From Sphingomonas mollis (GTDB taxonomy: Bacteria > Pseudomonadota > Alphaproteobacteria > Sphingomonadales > Sphingomonadaceae): a stretch of 64,000 nucleotides of DNA. The stretch is taken from NCBI RefSeq assembly GCF_016427505.1, contig NZ_JAELXS010000007.1:62001-126000 (forward strand), read 5' to 3'. The number at the start of each line of letters is the position of its first letter. Within the stretch, counting starts at the first letter, position 1. Position numbers and translations under genes: made by a program. The notes beneath the pieces were generated by a model. The model was not told the origin of the DNA, searched no databases, and worked only from the letters and a program-made list of their open reading frames with translations. Positions 46,562-55,235 of the stretch are shown in pieces.

Positions 46562-48205
46562 TCAGGGAACCAGGATCGTATCGGCTGCTTCGGCCAGCTT
46601 TTCCGGATAATCCAGCGTGTAATGCAGGCCCCGGCTTTCCTTGCGGTGCAGCGCCGACCGGACGATCAGGTCGGCGGTCTGGAGCAGGTTGCGCAGTTCG
46701 ATCAGGTCGGGCGTGACGCGGAAATGGCCGTAATAATCCGCCACCTCGTCGGTCATCAGCTTGATGCGGCTGGCGGCGCGTTGCAGCCGTTTCGTGGTGC
46801 GGACGATGCCGACGTAATTCCACATGAACCGGCGGATTTCGGTCCAGTTCTGCTTGATGACCACCTCTTCGTCCGAATCGGTGACGCGGCTTTCGTCCCA
46901 GATGCGGATCGGCGGCACGGGGGGCAGCGCATCCCAGTGCGCGGCGATGTGCTCTGCCGCCGCCTCGCCGAAGACGAAGCATTCGAGCAGCGAGTTGGAC
47001 GCCAGCCGGTTGGCACCGTGCAGGCCGGACTGCGTGCACTCGCCCGCCGCATACAGGCCGGGCAGGTCGGTGCGGCCGTCGCGGTCCACTACGATCCCGC
47101 CGCAGGTGTAATGCTGGGCGGGGACGACGGGGATCGGCTCCTTCGTCATGTCGATGCCCAGACCCAGCAGCTTGTCGTGGATGTTGGGGAAATGGTGGCG
47201 GATGAAGTCGGGCGATTGGTCGCTGATGTCGAGATGGACGTAATCGAGGCCGTAGCGCTTGATCTCCGCATCGATCGCGCGGGCGACGATATCGCGCGGC
47301 GCCAGTTCGGCGCGGGGGTCGAGATCGGGCATGAAGCGGTGGCCGGTGTTCGGGTTCCTCAACTGCCCGCCCTCGCCGCGCACCGCCTCGGTAATCAGGA
47401 AGTTCTTGACGTCGAGATTGTAGAGGCAGGTCGGATGGAACTGCATGAATTCCATGTTCGACACGCGCGCGCCGGCCCGCCACGCCATCGCGATCCCATC
47501 CCCGGTCGCACCGCGCGGGGCGGTGGAGAACAGATAGGTGCGGCCCGCCCCGCCCGTCGCCAGGATCGTCGCGCGGGCGGTGTACAGCGCGACCTTCCCC
47601 GATAGGCGATCGACCGCATAGACGCCCCAGACATTGCCGGCGCCGGAATACCGCTCCTCATGCCGGCTGGTCGCCAGATCGATCGCAACCTGATCGGGGA
47701 CGAGGGTGATGTTGGGATGCGCCTCGGCGGCGCGTTGCAACGCTTCCTGCACGGCCCAGCCGGTGGCGTCGGCGACATGGACGATGCGGCGGTGCGAATG
47801 GCCGCCCTCACGCGTCAGGTGTAGCGCGTCTCCCTCGGTCTCGAACGGCACGCCCAGCTTGCGCAGGCGCTCGATCGCGGCGGGCGCGCGTTCGACGACG
47901 AATTCGACGATAGCGCGGTCGTTCAGGCCGGCGCCGGCGACCATCGTGTCCTCGACATGGTTGTCGAACGTGTCGCCCGGTTCCAGCACCGCGGCGATCC
48001 CGCCCTGCGCCCAGGCGGTCGACCCCTCGTTCAGCGCGCCCTTGGCCAGCACCGTCACCGTGAACCGGTCGGCGAGGTTGAGCGCGGCGGTAAGGCCGGC
48101 GGCGCCGGAGCCGACGATCAGCACGTCGGCGGTCTTCACGGGGGCGGCATTTACGGTGGCGGTCATCGAGGGAAACCGGGGGTCGGGCGGTTCGGAGTTG
48201 GGCAT
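46562..48205 (-). CDS. nadB: L-aspartate oxidase
   Basis: A 547-residue FAD enzyme that makes iminoaspartate for quinolinate/NAD synthesis. The dinucleotide motif is VLIVGSGAAGLTAALNLA; then NEGSTAWAQGGIAAV, the active-site HLTREGGHSHRRIVH, and HYTCGGIVVDRDGRTD are conserved. A start at 48166 (MTATVNAAP) may be the true one; neither has a clear ribosome site. nadA and nadC are not in the window. Confidence 0.95.
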   Translation of the reverse strand: MPNSEPPDPRFPSMTATVNAAPVKTADVLIVGSGAAGLTAALNLADRFTVTVLAKGALNEGSTAWAQGGIAAVLEPGDTFDNHVEDTMVAGAGLNDRAIVEFVVERAPAAIERLRKLGVPFETEGDALHLTREGGHSHRRIVHVADATGWAVQEALQRAAEAHPNITLVPDQVAIDLATSRHEERYSGAGNVWGVYAVDRLSGKVALYTARATILATGGAGRTYLFSTAPRGATGDGIAMAWRAGARVSNMEFMQFHPTCLYNLDVKNFLITEAVRGEGGQLRNPNTGHRFMPDLDPRAELAPRDIVARAIDAEIKRYGLDYVHLDISDQSPDFIRHHFPNIHDKLLGLGIDMTKEPIPVVPAQHYTCGGIVVDRDGRTDLPGLYAAGECTQSGLHGANRLASNSLLECFVFGEAAAEHIAAHWDALPPVPPIRIWDESRVTDSDEEVVIKQNWTEIRRFMWNYVGIVRTTKRLQRAASRIKLMTDEVADYYGHFRVTPDLIELRNLLQTADLIVRSALHRKESRGLHYTLDYPEKLAEAADTILVP

Positions 48206-48302
48206 GGCGCAAACATGCGCGGCGGTGTGGCATGAACCGCATGATTAGGACAGCGGCGGCGGTGGCGATTATCGCCGGTGTCGGGTTGGCGTCAGGCCGA
48301 CG

Positions 48303-48620
48303 TCAGGCCGTGCCGTCCGCCTCGATCGCCAGCGCGCGCAGGCCGTACAGCGTGCACCAGCGGCCATGGCGGGTGGCGAGGTCCGTAACCTCGGCGATCA
48401 GGGCATCGGTGGCGCCGGCATGCATTCGCGACAGGCTGTCCCAGATCTTCAGGGCGACCAGCACGGTGAGCGGCCCGGTGTCGTCGAATGCGGGCATGCA
48501 GCGCGAATGCTGGTCGATCCAGGCGCCATCGGTGCGCAGGTGCAGGCCGGTCGTGACGGGATTCACGATAGACCGTGGGGGGGCTGCGGGCCCCGGCGTT
48601 GCCATCGAAAACACGCTCAA
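48303..48620 (-). CDS. small protein of unknown function
   Basis: A frame of 105 residues with coding character in its second half: VLVALKIWDSLSRMHAGA, then LIAEVTDLATRHGRWCTLYG. It is mostly helical with no signal peptide. A start at MATPGPAA (about 48605) is equally possible. It begins 16 bases downstream of a 30-bp palindrome, which may control it. I do not recognise a family. Confidence 0.5.
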   Translation of the reverse strand: MSVFSMATPGPAAPPRSIVNPVTTGLHLRTDGAWIDQHSRCMPAFDDTGPLTVLVALKIWDSLSRMHAGATDALIAEVTDLATRHGRWCTLYGLRALAIEADGTA

Positions 48621-48635
48621 GATCTCTCTTTCCCC

Positions 48636-48665
48636 GCTGTTGGGTCGTAGATACGACCTGACAGC
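48636..48665. promoter_or_regulatory. 30-bp palindrome, candidate operator
   Basis: GCTGT-TG-GGTCGTA (48636-48649), a GA centre, then TACGACC-TG-ACAGC (48652-48665): all positions pair except the two TG/TG positions. The size and symmetry suit a dimeric regulator, located just upstream of the small gene starting at 48620. Confidence 0.55.
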
Positions 48666-48759
48666 ACAAAGAGATGCGAAATTTATGGCAGGTCAACGGG
48701 AAAACCGGAATGGCCGTCGATCGCACGTCATGCACGGCCGATCGCGCCTTGACGGACAA

Positions 48760-49191
48760 TCAGATGAATACGGGGAAATCGGGCCGGGTGGCCAGTTCCT
48801 GAATCTTCGTCCACGACAGCCGGCGATTCGTCCGTTCGATGGTCAGGAACAGGCGGGGCTGCTCGTCCTCGGGCCAGGACTGGGCAAGGGAGATCATCTC
48901 GGCAAGGTTGCCCCGGCTGACTTCATGCGCCGGCGACCATGTATCGGCCCCCCGCATACTCAGGACCGCGACGCCCCACCAATTGATACTCGTTGCCAAC
49001 GCACGGTCACTCCGGGCGATTCCAGATGGAACCGACCCATTCTGAATAGAGAGCCGGCCACATCGTGATCCAGCCAATTGCCGGTCCATTGAATCCCGGA
49101 ACGGAACAGGAATGGAGAAAATCGTCGGCAACACGATGAACGAAATTGGTGAAAGGCCTTGACCCGTCCCGGAATGGACCGATTCGGCCAA
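48760..49191 (-). CDS. hypothetical protein
   Basis: A frame of up to 143 residues. The C-terminal ~85 residues look coding (GNLAEMISLAQSWPEDEQPR, then FLTIERTNRRLSWTKIQELA); the N-terminal part is less convincing, and the start may be nearer 49089. Base composition is less GC-rich than the neighbours. No family recognised. Confidence 0.4.
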   Translation of the reverse strand: MAESVHSGTGQGLSPISFIVLPTIFSIPVPFRDSMDRQLAGSRCGRLSIQNGSVPSGIARSDRALATSINWWGVAVLSMRGADTWSPAHEVSRGNLAEMISLAQSWPEDEQPRLFLTIERTNRRLSWTKIQELATRPDFPVFI

Positions 49192-49217
49192 ATCATCACC
49201 GACGACCTGTCCGTGGG

Positions 49218-49727
49218 CTATCGCGACCGCCGTTTACGGGTCGGGCGAGCGCCGACCGCGATGATCGCGGCGACCACGCCGCATGCCAGCCACAGCCAGC
49301 CGATCAGCATGACGGGGCCGATCCGGCGGTACATCACCGCATCGACCTGATGCAGCGAGACAATCTCGGCGGCGAAGAGACCGGCGGCGACGAGTGCGAC
49401 GATCCGGGCGGGCCGCGCACCCGGTCGCCGCGCGGCGGTGCGCATGGTCCGCCACGCCAGCCAGACGGCAAGGCCGATCAGGATCGCGAGCGCGGCAAGC
49501 TGGACCGGGCGGCGATCCATGTAATAGCTGCCGAGACCGAATATCCCGCCCATTGTCCGCAACAGCGTATGCCGGATACCGGCCACGATCTCCCCGCACA
49601 GCACCGCATAGAAGATCGCCAGCAACCGCCATGGTCCCCGCTGGCGGCCCGCGGCACGCCAGCAGAAAATGGCGGCGAGGGCGAAACCGGTCAGGCCGGC
49701 GGTCTGCGTCCAATTGATCTGCGGCAC
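49218..49727 (-). CDS. hypothetical membrane protein
   Basis: A 169-residue protein with four to five predicted helices spanning most of its length and a basic C-terminal tail (ARPTRKRRSR). The GTG at 49727 with AGGCGGA upstream is the best start, since the frame before it lacks membrane character. It diverges from the O-antigen ligase-like gene with 60 bases between them and may act in the same envelope pathway; that is inference only. Confidence 0.65.
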   Translation of the reverse strand: MPQINWTQTAGLTGFALAAIFCWRAAGRQRGPWRLLAIFYAVLCGEIVAGIRHTLLRTMGGIFGLGSYYMDRRPVQLAALAILIGLAVWLAWRTMRTAARRPGARPARIVALVAAGLFAAEIVSLHQVDAVMYRRIGPVMLIGWLWLACGVVAAIIAVGARPTRKRRSR

Positions 49728-49787
49728 GCGTCCGCCTAGCCCGTTTGCCGCGCGGTATCGAGGCCCCGCTGTCACCGGATATCGATT

Positions 49788-51158
49788 TTGCTCTACGCTA
49801 TCTATGTTCTGTTCGCAGTGATCGCCATGCTGCCGTTCCTGCGGTTGCCGGTGCGAACCGCGGTGCTGATCGTCTTTTTCGGCGGGTGGATACTGCTGCC
49901 GGTGGGGCATTACCCTCCGGTCGCCACCGATGGATTGCCGTGGTGGATCGTCGGGACGGCGCTGCCATCGGACATGCTCGTCACCAAGGCGTGGGTGGTC
50001 GCGGCGGCGGCCCTGTTATGGGGCGTGGTGTTCGATCGGCGCCGGGTATCGCGCTGGCGCCCGCACTGGATCGACCTGCCGATGGCGGCGTGGTGCCTGT
50101 GGCCGCTGGTCGACGGGCTGATCGCGGCGACACCGTCGCCATCGCCGCTGGTGGCATGCCTGTACGTCACCGGTTGCTGGGGGTTGCCGTGGCTGCTGGG
50201 GCGAATCTGGATCGCGACGGCCGACGACCGGCTCGCCCTGCTCCGCGCGCAGGTGTGGGCGGGGCTGGCGATGCTGCCGGTGGCGATCATGGAGGCGTCG
50301 GTGGGGCCATTCCTGTACGATGCGATCTATGCACCGCACCCGTTCCGCACCGATGGGATGGAGCGGTATGTCGGCTATCGGCCGCTCGGCCTGCTGGAAC
50401 ATGGCAATCAATATGGCATCTGGATCTGCCTCAACGCGCTCGCCGCCCTGTGGCTGGCGTTCGGACAGGCGGAGGATGATCGCGGTCGGCGCGGACTGGT
50501 GCCGGCCGCCATCCTGACGGTGATGGCGGTCGCCGCCCAGTCGATCGGTGCCCTGTTGCTGCTGGTGGCGGGGCTGGTGTTCCTGATCCTGCGGTCGCGG
50601 GCGTTCCTGAAGCCGCTGCTAGGCGGCGTCATCGGCATCGTCGCGCTGGTCGCCGCCGCGCATCTGAGCGGGATCGTGCCGGTCCAGCGGATCGCGCGCG
50701 ATACGGCGTTCGGGCAGGAGGTGCTGGGCGCGGTGCGGGGTATCGGGCGGGGATCGTTCACCTGGCGGATATCGCAGGATACGAAGGTGCTGCCGGCGAT
50801 CCACGCCGCGCCGGTGCAGGGGACGGCGCAGTGGGACTGGTTCCGGCGGTTCGGCACGCGGCCCTGGGGGCTGGCGATGCTGATCGTCGGGCAGTTCGGG
50901 CTGATCGGCCTGTTGCTGGCGTTCGGCAGCGTGATCGCGCCGGCGCTGGCGATCCTGTGGCGGCGGGTCGCCTATGCCGCGTGGGCGGCCGATGACGAGA
51001 CGTTGCCGCTGGCGATGATCGTGCTGCTGGCGATGGCGGATGCGACGCTCAACTCGTTCATCTATATGCCCGCGATCCTGATCGCCGGCGCGATCGCCGT
51101 CCGCCCCGTCACGTCGACGCGGGGAAGGGGCCGGCCGCGACGCTCCCAGTCAGGTTGA
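49788..51158 (+). CDS. O-antigen ligase/polymerase-like membrane protein
   Basis: A 456-residue polytopic protein with about 10-12 helices and a longer periplasmic loop (about 300-350), the layout of Wzy/WaaL-type glycan polymerases and ligases. YRPLGLLEHGNQYGIWIC in the middle resembles the family's conserved central region. The start appears to be a TTG at 49788. The last nine bases overlap the 3' end of the convergent ABC gene. Confidence 0.72.
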   Translation: MLYAIYVLFAVIAMLPFLRLPVRTAVLIVFFGGWILLPVGHYPPVATDGLPWWIVGTALPSDMLVTKAWVVAAAALLWGVVFDRRRVSRWRPHWIDLPMAAWCLWPLVDGLIAATPSPSPLVACLYVTGCWGLPWLLGRIWIATADDRLALLRAQVWAGLAMLPVAIMEASVGPFLYDAIYAPHPFRTDGMERYVGYRPLGLLEHGNQYGIWICLNALAALWLAFGQAEDDRGRRGLVPAAILTVMAVAAQSIGALLLLVAGLVFLILRSRAFLKPLLGGVIGIVALVAAAHLSGIVPVQRIARDTAFGQEVLGAVRGIGRGSFTWRISQDTKVLPAIHAAPVQGTAQWDWFRRFGTRPWGLAMLIVGQFGLIGLLLAFGSVIAPALAILWRRVAYAAWAADDETLPLAMIVLLAMADATLNSFIYMPAILIAGAIAVRPVTSTRGRGRPRRSQSG

Positions 51159-52070
51159 AGCGCGCGTCAGATTGAGGAACACGTCCTCCAGATCGGCCTC
51201 GCGCGTCGAGACATCGACGATGCCGAGGCCGTCGCGCGTCACCGCGGCCAGCACCTCGCCGGCGTTCACGCGGGCCTTGTTATAGGTGATCTCCAGCATC
51301 CGGTTGCCCTTCAGCACGACCTTGTCGAAACAGCCTGCATCGGGCGCCACGTCCAGATCGCGGTCGACCGTGACGACCACGACCTTCTCCTGCGCGCGGC
51401 CGACCAGTTCGCGGGTCGGTTCGTTGGCGACGACCTTGCCATGGTTGATGATCGCGATCCGGTCGCACAGTTGCTCGGCTTCTTCGAGGTAATGCGTGGT
51501 CAACACCACGGTGACGCCCGCCTCGTTGAGCGAGCGGACATATTCCCACAATTGCTGGCGCAGCTGGATGTCGACGCCGGCGGTCGGTTCGTCCAGCACC
51601 AGCACGGGCGGGGAATGGACCATCGCCTTGGCCACCATCAGCCGCCGCTTCATGCCGCCCGACAGGGTGCGGGCATAGGCATTGGCCTTGTCCTCCAGAT
51701 GCACCGCACGCAGCAATTCCATCGACCGCCGCTGCGTCCTAGGCACGCCGTACAGCCCGGCCTGGATTTCCAGCGTCTCGATCGGGGTGAAGAACGGGTC
51801 GAACAGGATTTCCTGATTGACGATGCCGATCGACACCTTCGCATTGCGCGGGTGCGCGTCGATGTCGAAGCCCCAGATCGAGGCCGACCCGTCCGTCTTG
51901 TTGACGAGGCCTGCCAGGATATTGATGAGCGTCGACTTGCCGGCGCCGTTGGGGCCAAGCAGGCCGAATATCTGCCCGCGCGGCACATCGAACGACACGC
52001 CGTCCAGCGCGCGTTTGCCGCCGGCATAGGTCTTGGACAGGTTCTGGATCGAGATCGCCGCTTCGGTCAT
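51150..52070 (-). CDS. ABC transporter ATP-binding protein (ABC-2 type)
   Basis: A 306-residue ATPase. Walker A is GPNGAGKSTLINILAG (about 39-54), the signature is TLSGGMKRRLMVAKA, Walker B is VLVLDEPTAGVD, and the switch His is TTHYLEEAEQL. A C-terminal regulatory extension (about 225-306) is typical of DrrA/NodI-like exporters. The cognate permease is not adjacent, so it must lie elsewhere or upstream of a rearrangement. Confidence 0.9.
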   Translation of the reverse strand: MTEAAISIQNLSKTYAGGKRALDGVSFDVPRGQIFGLLGPNGAGKSTLINILAGLVNKTDGSASIWGFDIDAHPRNAKVSIGIVNQEILFDPFFTPIETLEIQAGLYGVPRTQRRSMELLRAVHLEDKANAYARTLSGGMKRRLMVAKAMVHSPPVLVLDEPTAGVDIQLRQQLWEYVRSLNEAGVTVVLTTHYLEEAEQLCDRIAIINHGKVVANEPTRELVGRAQEKVVVVTVDRDLDVAPDAGCFDKVVLKGNRMLEITYNKARVNAGEVLAAVTRDGLGIVDVSTREADLEDVFLNLTRAST

Positions 52071-52150
52071 GACCGCGCGATAGGCCTCGCGACGCGATCC
52101 GCCAAGTACGGGATTGGCGGCGGGGGCCGCACTTGCTATCGGATGCGGCC

Positions 52151-52384
52151 ATGCACCCGCCGCTCGAAATCACCCATGTCAGCCAGTCCCGTGTCGCCTG
52201 CGACGGCGCCACCGACATTCCGGGCGGCGCCGCACTCGGCCATCCGCGCGTGTGGTTGCAGATCGACGAGCATGGGTATGTCGATTGCGGCTATTGTGAC
52301 CGGCGCTTCGTGCTGATCGGCGGCCCGGCCGATGGCAAGGATCAGGGCAAGCTGCCCGATATCAGTGAAGGCGCCAGCCTCTAA
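52151..52384 (+). CDS. zf-CHCC zinc-finger protein (NDUFS6-like)
   Basis: A 77-residue protein with the zf-CHCC pattern: RVACDG (Cys), LGHPRVWLQID (His), and YVDCGYCDRRFVL (two Cys). It is related to the complex I accessory subunit NDUFS6 and probably binds zinc and NADH dehydrogenase. The ATG at 52151 fits homology; six upstream in-frame codons are not needed. Confidence 0.9.
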   Translation: MHPPLEITHVSQSRVACDGATDIPGGAALGHPRVWLQIDEHGYVDCGYCDRRFVLIGGPADGKDQGKLPDISEGASL

Positions 52385-52539
52385 CCCGACACACGAAGAC
52401 GGGCCGCCGATCGGCCGACGGTCGGACTCGCCCGCGCCGTTCGACGGCATGGCTTCGCCATGACGCGGCCCTGATTTCCCCGCGACTTATACGCGCAACG
52501 CCCGTGGACCTTCGGCCGCCCGCACCTATATTGCGAGCC

Positions 52540-53964
52540 ATGGCCTATCTCGATCCGCGCTCGTTCCTCTACCGTGAACTCACGCCGGAGGCGGCGCAGG
52601 CGCTGACCGCCGATGCGCTGGGCAAGGCCGATGATGGCGAACTGTTCCTGCAATATCGCAAGTCCGAGGCGTTCGGCTTCGACGACGGCCGGCTGAAGAC
52701 GGCGAGCTACGACACCAATGCCGGCTTCGGCCTGCGCGCGGTGTCCGGCGAGACGACCGCCTTCGCGCATGCCAGCGAGCTGACCGGGGCGGCGATCAGG
52801 CGTGCCGCGCAGACGATGGCGCTGATCGATCCGTCCACCGCCACGAAGGCCGCGCCGCCGCAGGGGACCAACCGGCACCTGTACACCGACGCCGATCCGC
52901 TCGACCTGATCCCCTTCGCCGACAAGGTGAATTTGTGCCAGACCGTGGATGCCGCCGCCCGCGCGCGCGATCCGCGCGTGGCGCAGGTATCGGTGTCGCT
53001 GTCGGGATCGTGGAGCGTGGTCGAGATCGTGCGACCGGACGGCTTTGTCGCCACCGACGTGCGCCCGCTGGTGCGGCTGAACGTGCAGATCGTGGTCGAA
53101 CAGAATGGCCGGCGCGAGACGGGGACGTTCGGGATCGGTGGCCGCTACCTCTATGACCGGCTGTTCGAGGAAGCGACGTGGCAGCGCGGGATCGACGAGG
53201 CATTGGCGCAGGCGCTGGTGAATCTCGATTCGGTCGCCGCACCGGCGGGCGAGATGACCGTGCTGCTCGGGCCGGGCTGGCCCGGCGTGCTGCTGCACGA
53301 GGCGATCGGCCATGGGCTGGAGGGCGATTTCAACCGCAAGGGCACGTCGGCATTTTCGGGTCGATTGGGCGAGAGGGTCGCGGCGCCGGGGATCACGATC
53401 GTCGATGACGGCTCGCTCCCCGACCGGCGCGGATCGCTGTCGATCGATGACGAGGGCACGCCGACGCGCGAGACGGTGCTGATCGAGGACGGCATCCTGA
53501 AGGGGTACATGCAGGACCGGCTGAACGCGCGGCTGATGGGCATGGCCGCGACGGGCAATGGTCGCCGCGAAAGCTATGCGCATGCGCCGATGCCGCGGAT
53601 GACCAACACCTTCATGAAGGGCGGCAGGGACGATCCCGCCGAACTGCTATCGCGCGTGAAGAAGGGCATCTTTGCCAAGAGCTTCGGCGGCGGGCAGGTC
53701 GATATCGTGTCGGGCAAGTTCGTCTTCAGCTGCACCGAGGCGTACATGATCGAGGACGGCAGGCTGGGCGCGCCGATCAAGGGCGCGACGCTGATCGGGG
53801 ACGGCCCCACCGTGCTGACCAAGGTGACGGGCATCGGCAACGACTTCGCGCTGGACGAGGGCATCGGCGTTTGCGGCAAGGGCGGGCAGGGCGTGCCGGC
53901 CGGTGTGGGTCAGCCGACGTTGCTGGTCGAGGGACTGACGGTGGGCGGCACGGCGGCCGGTTAG
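52540..53964 (+). CDS. tldD: metalloprotease TldD
   Basis: A 474-residue TldD/PmbA-family peptidase. The zinc motif HEAIGHGLEGD (HExxxH) is at about residues 252-262. It shows SFLYRELTPEAA at the start, SYDTNAGFGLRA, and the conserved C-terminal GIGVCGKGGQG with the Cys. TldD works with TldE on peptides such as microcin B17 and CcdA; ccdA lies just downstream, on the other strand. tldE is not in the window. Confidence 0.95.
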   Translation: MAYLDPRSFLYRELTPEAAQALTADALGKADDGELFLQYRKSEAFGFDDGRLKTASYDTNAGFGLRAVSGETTAFAHASELTGAAIRRAAQTMALIDPSTATKAAPPQGTNRHLYTDADPLDLIPFADKVNLCQTVDAAARARDPRVAQVSVSLSGSWSVVEIVRPDGFVATDVRPLVRLNVQIVVEQNGRRETGTFGIGGRYLYDRLFEEATWQRGIDEALAQALVNLDSVAAPAGEMTVLLGPGWPGVLLHEAIGHGLEGDFNRKGTSAFSGRLGERVAAPGITIVDDGSLPDRRGSLSIDDEGTPTRETVLIEDGILKGYMQDRLNARLMGMAATGNGRRESYAHAPMPRMTNTFMKGGRDDPAELLSRVKKGIFAKSFGGGQVDIVSGKFVFSCTEAYMIEDGRLGAPIKGATLIGDGPTVLTKVTGIGNDFALDEGIGVCGKGGQGVPAGVGQPTLLVEGLTVGGTAAG

Positions 53965-54251
53965 AAGCCGCTGACGAGCATATCGAGGGCGGCCTTGATC
54001 TCATATTCATGCTCCGCCAGGCTGACGACGATGCCGAGAATGTCGCGCTTGGCGATGCTCCGGGCAAGGGGCGTCAGCATGGTCAGCGACTGGCCGTCTA
54101 CGGTGAACGTCGGCGTCAGACGGGGTAACATGATCTGATCGGACGGACGCAGCGGTACGACGAAACGCGTGGGCAGGTCGCCGAGAAAATCGGATTGGCA
54201 ATCGAGTACGAGGACGTTGCCCGTGACGCGCACGACATCGAATTGCGCCAT
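53961..54251 (-). CDS. ccdB: toxin CcdB
   Basis: A 96-residue CcdB-family gyrase poison: MAQFDVVRVTG at the start, VLDCQSDFLGDLPTRFVVPL, and the C-terminal helix ending MLVSGF, whose last residues contact GyrA in CcdB of plasmid F. It overlaps ccdA by one base (TGATG), the classic coupled arrangement. Its stop overlaps the convergent tldD stop. Confidence 0.93.
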   Translation of the reverse strand: MAQFDVVRVTGNVLVLDCQSDFLGDLPTRFVVPLRPSDQIMLPRLTPTFTVDGQSLTMLTPLARSIAKRDILGIVVSLAEHEYEIKAALDMLVSGF

Positions 54252-54496
54252 CAGAGAGCGGTCAGATGGGCCAATGGATCGCCGTTCTTCTCGTACCAGT
54301 CGGTGAAATGACCGATCGCCTCGCGATTATCCTCCCGCCACTGGCGTTCGCGCGCTTGCTTGATGGCAACGCGAAGGGCCGCCTCGGTGACACGTGACAG
54401 ATTGACGCCGGCTTCGCGCGCTGCGGCGACGATGCCGGTGTCCAGCGACAAGTTGACAGGACGACGCTTGGCGGGCGTGATATCGTCGTGCTTCAT
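54251..54496 (-). CDS. ccdA: antitoxin CcdA
   Basis: An 81-residue antitoxin: a basic ribbon-helix-helix N-terminal half (KRRPVNLSLDTGIVAAAREA) for operator binding, then a C-terminal CcdB-neutralising tail with WREDNREAIGHFTDWYEKNG. It is upstream of ccdB and is the first gene of the module. Expected to autorepress the operon with CcdB. Confidence 0.93.
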   Translation of the reverse strand: MKHDDITPAKRRPVNLSLDTGIVAAAREAGVNLSRVTEAALRVAIKQARERQWREDNREAIGHFTDWYEKNGDPLAHLTAL

Positions 54497-54545
54497 GCGC
54501 TGAAATTATGCGTATCATCAATGCGCGTCAATGGAGTGGGATGTC

Positions 54546-54746
54546 ATGAGCCTCGTCGAACTCGGCCGCTTCAATCGCAACGAGGCGCATATCGTGATCG
54601 GACGACTGGAATCCGAAGGGATCGACGCGGTCGCGTTCGATGCCGGCAGCAGCATCGCGGATGGCAGCTGGCTGTTGATCCCGGTGCGGGTGATGGTGGA
54701 CGAGGACGATCTCGCGACGGCGGAGCGTATCATCACTGCCCAATAA
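54546..54746 (+). CDS. DUF2007-type putative signal-transducing protein
   Basis: A 66-residue protein beginning MSLVELGRFNRNEAHIVIGRLE, with the DUF2007 alpha-beta pattern (GIDAVAFDAGSS, then VRVMVDEDDLATAERII). Proteins of this family are small PII-like or signalling-associated domains of unknown role. An ATG at 54531 would add five residues. It lies directly before glnK-amtB. Confidence 0.8.
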   Translation: MSLVELGRFNRNEAHIVIGRLESEGIDAVAFDAGSSIADGSWLLIPVRVMVDEDDLATAERIITAQ

Positions 54747-54773
54747 ACAGGCAATTGCACATCGCTGCCTGTT
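54746..54773. promoter_or_regulatory. inverted repeat upstream of the glnK promoter
   Basis: AACAGGCA (54746-54753) and TGCCTGTT (54766-54773) are perfect 8-base arms 12 bases apart, about 75-90 bases before the sigma-54 element. It may end the DUF2007 transcript or be an enhancer site for NtrC; the sequence only weakly resembles an NtrC box. Confidence 0.4.
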
Positions 54774-54835
54774 AATTATTCGTTAGCTTCTGCCCGGCGC
54801 CCGCTCGCCCCCACCACCCGCCTCGACGAGCGATA

Positions 54836-54851
54836 TGGCACGTTCGTTGCA
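54836..54851 (+). promoter_or_regulatory. sigma-54 promoter of glnK-amtB
   Basis: TGGCACG-TTCG-TTGCA matches the -24/-12 consensus at every position, with correct spacing. It lies 37 bases upstream of glnK. Expected to need RpoN and the nitrogen regulator NtrC, giving induction on nitrogen limitation. Confidence 0.85.
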
Positions 54852-54888
54852 ACGCGGCATACTGGAACATCATCCAAAAGGGGGCGGG

Positions 54889-55227
54889 ATGAAGCTGGTC
54901 ATTGCGGTCATCAAGCCGTTCAAGCTCGACGAGGTGAGGGAAGCGCTCACCACCTTGGGCGTGGCGGGCATGACGGTCACCGAGGTCAAGGGTTTCGGGC
55001 GCCAGAAGGGCCAGACCGAAATCTATCGCGGGGCCGAATACAGCACCAACATGGTGCCCAAGATCAAGATCGAGGTGGTCTGCGCCGCCGCCCTTTCCGA
55101 CCGGGTGGTGGAGGCGATCCAGCAGTCCGCGAACACCGGCGCGATCGGTGACGGCAAGATCTTCGTGCTCGACGTCGGACAGGCGGTGCGCATCCGCACC
55201 GGCGAAACCGACGATTCGGCGCTGTGA
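54889..55227 (+). CDS. glnK: nitrogen regulatory protein P-II
   Basis: A 112-residue PII protein: MKLVIAVIKPFKLDEVREAL at the start, T-loop GRQKGQTEIYRGAEYSTNMVP with the uridylylated Tyr in GAEY, and the C-terminal signature TGAIGDGKIFV. The neighbouring amtB and the sigma-54 promoter mark it as the GlnK paralogue, which blocks AmtB when nitrogen is plentiful. The ATG follows a GGGGGCGGG-rich stretch. Confidence 0.95.
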   Translation: MKLVIAVIKPFKLDEVREALTTLGVAGMTVTEVKGFGRQKGQTEIYRGAEYSTNMVPKIKIEVVCAAALSDRVVEAIQQSANTGAIGDGKIFVLDVGQAVRIRTGETDDSAL

Positions 55228-55235
55228 AGGGGGGA

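Noticed and set aside
48232..49068. 278-codon plus-strand frame with a signal-peptide-like start
   Set aside because: After the first ~20 residues it is Arg-rich shadow sequence opposite two minus-strand frames. At most the start of a lost gene.
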